A DNA stretch of 8,962 nt from Mariprofundus sp. (GTDB taxonomy: Bacteria; Pseudomonadota; Zetaproteobacteria; Mariprofundales; Mariprofundaceae), in assembly GCA_030951065.1 (NCBI GenBank), contig JAUZQH010000223.1:1-8962 (forward strand), given 5' to 3'. Numbering within the stretch: the first letter of the stretch is position 1; every line of letters starts with the position of its first letter. This document shows positions 5,925-8,962 of this stretch, one piece after another. Both the position numbers and the translations under genes were made by a program. The notes under the pieces were generated by a model, which was not told where the DNA came from, did no database searches, and saw nothing but the letters and a program-made list of their open reading frames with translations.

Positions 5925-6419
5925 ATGCGATTAACAAGTAAAGGACGTTATGCCGTTTCGGCAATGGTTGATTTAAACAAGCAGCAGGATGGTCCGGTAA
6001 CACTGGCGGCTATTTCGGAACGACAGTTTATTTCGTTATCTTATCTTGAACAGTTATTCCGCTGCCTGCGTGAAAGCGGACTGGTCAAATCCGTGCGCGG
6101 TCCGGGCGGTGGTTACTTGCTGGCCAAAACAGCCAAAGACATTTCTATTGCAGAAATCATCCGTGCAGTGAATGAACCGGTACGCACCACGATGTGCGAG
6201 AATGGTGTACGAGGTTGCCATCGCGGTAACCGTTGCGATACGCACCAGCTATGGGAATCACTTGGACAGCATATTTACCGATTCCTGGATGCGGTCAGCC
6301 TTGAGCAGGTTTGCGCCAAAGATGCAGTACTGGACCATATTGAGTTGGGTAAAATTGAAGATTATCTGTCATCAAACAAGCTTCCTGAAGGCGCTGTGAA
6401 AATTGAAGCGGTATCTTGA
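5925..6419 (+). CDS. iscR: Fe-S cluster-sensing Rrf2-family regulator IscR
   Basis: Homodimeric winged-helix regulator that binds a [2Fe-2S] cluster and represses Fe-S assembly genes when clusters are plentiful. The 164-residue product starts MRLTSKGRYAVSAMVDL. The helix-turn-helix is near 24–60 (VTLAAISERQFISLSYLEQL...VRGPGGGYLL). The cluster ligands are C91, C98, C104 and H107 in MCENGVRGCHRGNRCDTH. The spacing is Cys-x6-Cys-x5-Cys-x2-His, whereas E. coli has x5 between the first two, so the first Cys is shifted by one. I chose ATG 5925 because CGGAGG is 5 nt upstream; a GTG one codon earlier is too close. The 3' end overlaps the cysteine desulfurase start by 17 bases. Confidence 0.95.
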   Translation: MRLTSKGRYAVSAMVDLNKQQDGPVTLAAISERQFISLSYLEQLFRCLRESGLVKSVRGPGGGYLLAKTAKDISIAEIIRAVNEPVRTTMCENGVRGCHRGNRCDTHQLWESLGQHIYRFLDAVSLEQVCAKDAVLDHIELGKIEDYLSSNKLPEGAVKIEAVS

Positions 6420-7533
6420 CTTCAACGCCACATGTCCGCCTGTTAAGGCCGCACTGGATGCGGTAGCGCAAGCAGCCACAGCAGCTCCGGGCAATCCGTC
6501 CAGCCTGCACTGGGCCGGCCGTGCCGCCCGTCGTATCGTGGATGATGCACGGGATAAACTGGCAAAATATGTCGGATGCGAATCCGGTAGCATTGTATTC
6601 ACATCCGGTGGCACGGAATCCGATAATATTGCCATTCACAGCGTGCTGGCTTCGGCGCAATCCGGGCGTGTGGTATGCACGGCTATCGAACATCCGGCCG
6701 TCTTAAAACCGTTACAGCACAAGGCCGCACAGGGCCTTGATGTCGTTTACGTGCGACCGGATAAAAATGGTGTTGTAACAGCTGAAAACATGATTGCGGC
6801 AATCGATAACGACACGCTGCTGGTCTGCATGATGCTGGTAAATAACGAGAGTGGAGCCATCCAGCCTGTACACGAGGTTGCGGAATACTGCAGAAGCCGG
6901 GGCATTCCGATGCTGGTTGATGCGGTACAGGCGCTGGGAAAAACACCGGTCAATTTTCAGCAACTGGACGTTGATTTCATGAGCCTGTCGGCCCACAAGA
7001 TTGGCGGTATCAAAGGGGTTGGTGCTCTGCTGGTGCGGCGTGGCATCAAGCTGCTGGAACTGACGCCGGGTGGCGGTCAGGAGCGCGGTCGTCGTTCAGG
7101 CACTGAAAATGTGCCGGGTATTGCGGCTTTTGCAGCTGCTCTCGGTGAAATCAATTTCACTTCCTTCGCCTCAATTCGTGATGCCTTTGAGAAACAACTG
7201 AAAATGCAGATCCCCGAAGTAAGGATTTTATCGGAAGACACATCACGCGTTGCCAACACCAGCCTGATTATTTTGCCGGGCATGGACGGTGAAACGCTTT
7301 TGATGCAACTGGATCTGGCCGGGTTTGCCGTGGCATCCGGTTCAGCCTGCTCGTCGGGCAAACGTGAACCATCCCATGTTCTGATGAGCATGGGGATGAA
7401 TGAATCAATGGCGCGCAGTTCAATCCGGATCAGTTTCGGGCCGGGAAACAGTATCGAAGATGCCAAAGCGCTGGTGGCTGCACTGGTCAACAGTCGCAAC
7501 CGTCTCAAAGGCATGGCCGGTCTTGCAGTATAA
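6403..7533 (+). CDS. iscS: Cysteine desulfurase (NifS/IscS type)
   Basis: PLP enzyme that removes sulfur from L-cysteine, forming alanine and an enzyme persulfide for Fe-S cluster assembly and other thio-cofactors. The 376-residue class V aminotransferase fold has TSGGTESDN (67–75, phosphate site), H97 stacking on PLP (IEHPAV), D173 and Q176 (DAVQALG), PLP-lysine K199 (SAHKIGG) and RRSGTENV (230–237). The persulfide cysteine is C316 in ASGSACSSGKREPSHVL, the long active-site loop of group I enzymes. The start is taken as TTG 6403, giving MKRYLDFNAT, which fits the family N-terminus. It lies inside iscR, so translation is probably coupled. The symbol is given from context; the SSGK loop is more NifS-like than the E. 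coli IscS loop. No iscU follows. Confidence 0.93.
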   Translation: MKRYLDFNATCPPVKAALDAVAQAATAAPGNPSSLHWAGRAARRIVDDARDKLAKYVGCESGSIVFTSGGTESDNIAIHSVLASAQSGRVVCTAIEHPAVLKPLQHKAAQGLDVVYVRPDKNGVVTAENMIAAIDNDTLLVCMMLVNNESGAIQPVHEVAEYCRSRGIPMLVDAVQALGKTPVNFQQLDVDFMSLSAHKIGGIKGVGALLVRRGIKLLELTPGGGQERGRRSGTENVPGIAAFAAALGEINFTSFASIRDAFEKQLKMQIPEVRILSEDTSRVANTSLIILPGMDGETLLMQLDLAGFAVASGSACSSGKREPSHVLMSMGMNESMARSSIRISFGPGNSIEDAKALVAALVNSRNRLKGMAGLAV

Positions 7534-7536
7534 ATC

Positions 7537-7872
7537 ATGGAGATCAAAGTGGATATTGAATTAACATCGGCAGCGATTGCCAGAATTAGAAAAATACTCG
7601 CAGATGCACAAAAAAACGGCCTTCGTCTTGCCGTGCGGCCGGCGGGCTGTTCCGGTCTGGAATATGTGATGGAAACCGTAAATGAAGCCCGAGCCGGTGA
7701 CCTGGTCAAATCATTTGAAGGCTTTGATCTGTATATTGACCCGGAATCTTATAAAACAGCATTGGCTGGCCTGAGACTGGATTTCCAGCAGGATGTGCTC
7801 GCTTCAGGGTTTGTGTATAACAATCCGAATCAGAAAGGCGCTTGCGGCTGCGGCGAATCATTTTCAGTTTGA
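7537..7872 (+). CDS. iscA: IscA/HesB-type Fe-S carrier protein
   Basis: A-type carrier that binds iron or an Fe-S cluster and passes it to apo-proteins. The 111-residue product carries the three invariant cysteines: C38 in RPAGCSG, and C103 and C105 in GACGCGESF near the C-terminus. It begins 3 bases after the desulfurase stop. ATG 7537 is given as the start, but GTG 7549 is a strong alternative. GGAG at 7539–7542 would then be its ribosome site, and the protein would begin MDIELTSAAIARI, closer in length to other IscA proteins. Which A-type subgroup (IscA, ErpA or SufA) it belongs to cannot be settled by eye; position in the iscR unit favours IscA. Confidence 0.93.
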   Translation: MEIKVDIELTSAAIARIRKILADAQKNGLRLAVRPAGCSGLEYVMETVNEARAGDLVKSFEGFDLYIDPESYKTALAGLRLDFQQDVLASGFVYNNPNQKGACGCGESFSV

Positions 7873-7886
7873 TTGAAATTTGGAAC

Positions 7887-7919
7887 CGGTTCACATTTAA
7901 CCGATTCTATTCTCTTTTT
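7887..7919 (+). terminator. Weak hairpin with T-rich tail after iscA
   Basis: CGGTT (7887–7891) pairs with AACCG (7899–7903) over a 7-base loop, followed by a pyrimidine-rich stretch ending CTCTTTTTC. The stem is only 5 bp, so at most it attenuates reading into the next gene. Confidence 0.3.
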
Positions 7920-7962
7920 CGTCAGGCAGGCTAGGCTAACCCCTTCATTAAAAGGAGTTGCC

Positions 7963-8496
7963 ATGTCAAGCGTACTATTATCCATTTCAGGTCATGATCG
8001 TCCCGGCATTGTCCGTGATGTGGCAGAGGCATTGCAGCATCTGAATGCCAATATCGAAGACTCATCAATGACCGCTCTGCGCGGTCGCTTCACGATGATG
8101 CTGATTGTGCGCTTGTCCGGGAATATCAGCCTTGGCGAACTCAAAGCCGCACTGGCCGAACTCGAGCAGCGCACACGATTAACCGTTCAATCGCAAACCA
8201 TCTCCGATGAAGAGGCAAGCACCTCGCCACAGGAGCCGGATCATGTGGTTACCGTGCATGGAGCGGACAAGGTTGGAATTGTCTACGCAGTCACGAATGC
8301 ACTGGCGACACTGGATATTTCAGTTGTGGATGTATCCACCCAGTCCCGGCCTTCGGAACAGGGCCATGTCTATATGATGGTCCTGGAAGTGGCTGCCGGC
8401 GATCAGGGCAATGCCATGAAATCGGCACTGGACGATGTGGCTAAAAAAATCGGTGTTGATGTGGATATCCACGAACTCGATGATGCTGTTCTATAG
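7963..8496 (+). CDS. GcvR-like regulator with two ACT domains
   Basis: A 177-residue protein with two ACT domains. The first, about 3–75, starts SVLLSISGHDRPGIVRDVAEAL and includes NIEDSSM. The second, about 88–165, starts DHVVTVHGADKVGIVYAVTNAL and includes VVDVSTQSR. The paired ACT layout with the D-R/K-x-GIV motif is that of the glycine cleavage repressor GcvR and related amino-acid-sensing proteins. Such proteins have no DNA-binding domain and act by binding a partner regulator (GcvA in E. coli). No partner gene is visible here, so the target is unknown. ATG 7963 has AAAGGAG 5 nt upstream, a strong ribosome site; longer readings from 7873 add residues without family likeness. Confidence 0.88.
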   Translation: MSSVLLSISGHDRPGIVRDVAEALQHLNANIEDSSMTALRGRFTMMLIVRLSGNISLGELKAALAELEQRTRLTVQSQTISDEEASTSPQEPDHVVTVHGADKVGIVYAVTNALATLDISVVDVSTQSRPSEQGHVYMMVLEVAAGDQGNAMKSALDDVAKKIGVDVDIHELDDAVL

Positions 8497-8525
8497 TTAT
8501 ATCTGACCATTCATCCAACGATCCC

Positions 8526-8962
8526 TTGCCTGTTCAGAAGATACTGACCCATCCCGATGAGCATCTGCGCCGGGTATCTGAAGCCATCACATGCTTTGAC
8601 CCGAACCTTGTGAAGCAATTTGAGGAACTGGAGCAAATCATGCGATCCGGAATCGGAGGTGTAGGTATTGCCGCACCTCAGATTGGTGATAACAGACGTT
8701 TCATCATCGTGGACTGCAGTACCAGCCTCAGACCATGCAAACATCACGGCCTGTTATATATGACCAATCCGACGATCGAATCAAGACATGGAGAAACGCT
8801 GGGACGTGAAGGCTGTCTTTCCGTGCCCGACTGGGTGGGCATGGTACCCCGGGCTGCTGAAATAACCGTCAGTTTTGATAATCTGCGAGGGATGAGACAA
8901 ACGATTACAGCCACCGGTTTTGAAGCCCGCGTCATCCAGCATGAAATTGATCACCTTGATGG
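8526..8962 (+). CDS. def: Peptide deformylase, 3' end cut by window
   Basis: Removes the formyl group from the N-terminal Met of new proteins. The visible 145 codons contain all three family motifs: GVGIAAPQIG (about 45–54), EGCLSVP with the metal-binding Cys, and QHEIDHLDG with the two metal His and catalytic Glu just before the window ends. A typical family protein would need perhaps 20–40 more residues. The start is taken as TTG 8526, giving MPVQKILTHPDEHLRRVS, which fits the usual N-terminus. No ATG or GTG in frame lies upstream before a position inside the preceding gene, and no clear Shine-Dalgarno is seen. It lies 29 bp after the GcvR-like gene on the same strand. In many bacteria def precedes fmt. 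Confidence 0.95.
   Translation, partial: MPVQKILTHPDEHLRRVSEAITCFDPNLVKQFEELEQIMRSGIGGVGIAAPQIGDNRRFIIVDCSTSLRPCKHHGLLYMTNPTIESRHGETLGREGCLSVPDWVGMVPRAAEITVSFDNLRGMRQTITATGFEARVIQHEIDHLD

Noticed and set aside
7077..7709. 210-codon minus-strand open frame
   Set aside because: It is antisense to the cysteine desulfurase and iscA genes, both of which have intact catalytic motifs; the antisense product is compositionally biased.
8511..8935. Minus-strand frames near the right edge
   Set aside because: They are antisense to peptide deformylase, whose three family motifs are all present on the + strand.

Overview
The window reads as a piece of a proteobacterial chromosome. The cysE–iscR–cysteine desulfurase–iscA order, the IscR type-1 operator and the gamma/beta-type CysE and IscR sequences all point that way. 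I cannot name the genus from sequence alone. The left third is an accessory locus (a small, degenerate chromosomal integron). The right two thirds are ordinary housekeeping genes on the + strand.

Left region (1–3040). On the minus strand an integron integrase gene (intI, 838–1848) is followed, with a TTGA overlap, by a YeeZ-like NAD-dependent epimerase/dehydratase gene (841 down to base 1, cut by the window edge). About 100 bp upstream of intI lies an attI-like crossover site (GTTAGGC, cut at 1950/1951). The only recognisable cassette starts there. It is AT-rich and encodes one small exported protein (1983–2393). Its attC site is broken after the GCCTA of the R'' box by the 3' end of a group II intron lying on the minus strand. 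That remnant keeps domain VI with a branch-point A, domain V, and the last ~40 codons of the intron reverse transcriptase/maturase. The rest of the intron is gone, and the sequence passes directly into a minus-strand gene for a small exported protein with two Cys-Gly-Gly...Cys modules (2639–3037).

Middle (3040–3640). A small lipoprotein gene with an 18-bp tandem repeat (six T-[T/M]-D-A-A-A units) ends at a strong intrinsic terminator. This marks the right edge of the accessory segment.

Right region (3642–8962). An M16 zinc peptidase overlaps cysE (serine O-acetyltransferase). After a 268-bp gap holding a perfect 12-bp inverted repeat and an IscR-type operator/promoter come iscR, a cysteine desulfurase and an IscA-type carrier in a tightly packed unit. 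CysE supplies the O-acetylserine used to make cysteine. The desulfurase takes sulfur from cysteine, IscA handles Fe-S delivery, and IscR senses Fe-S status and probably represses its own promoter. iscU, hscB, hscA and fdx do not follow. Instead there is a GcvR-like double-ACT-domain regulator and then the start of a peptide deformylase gene, cut by the right edge.

No tRNA, rRNA or CRISPR array was seen. The most unusual part is the integron, reduced to one cassette and interrupted by a group II intron relic. I found no convincing wholly new multi-gene system.
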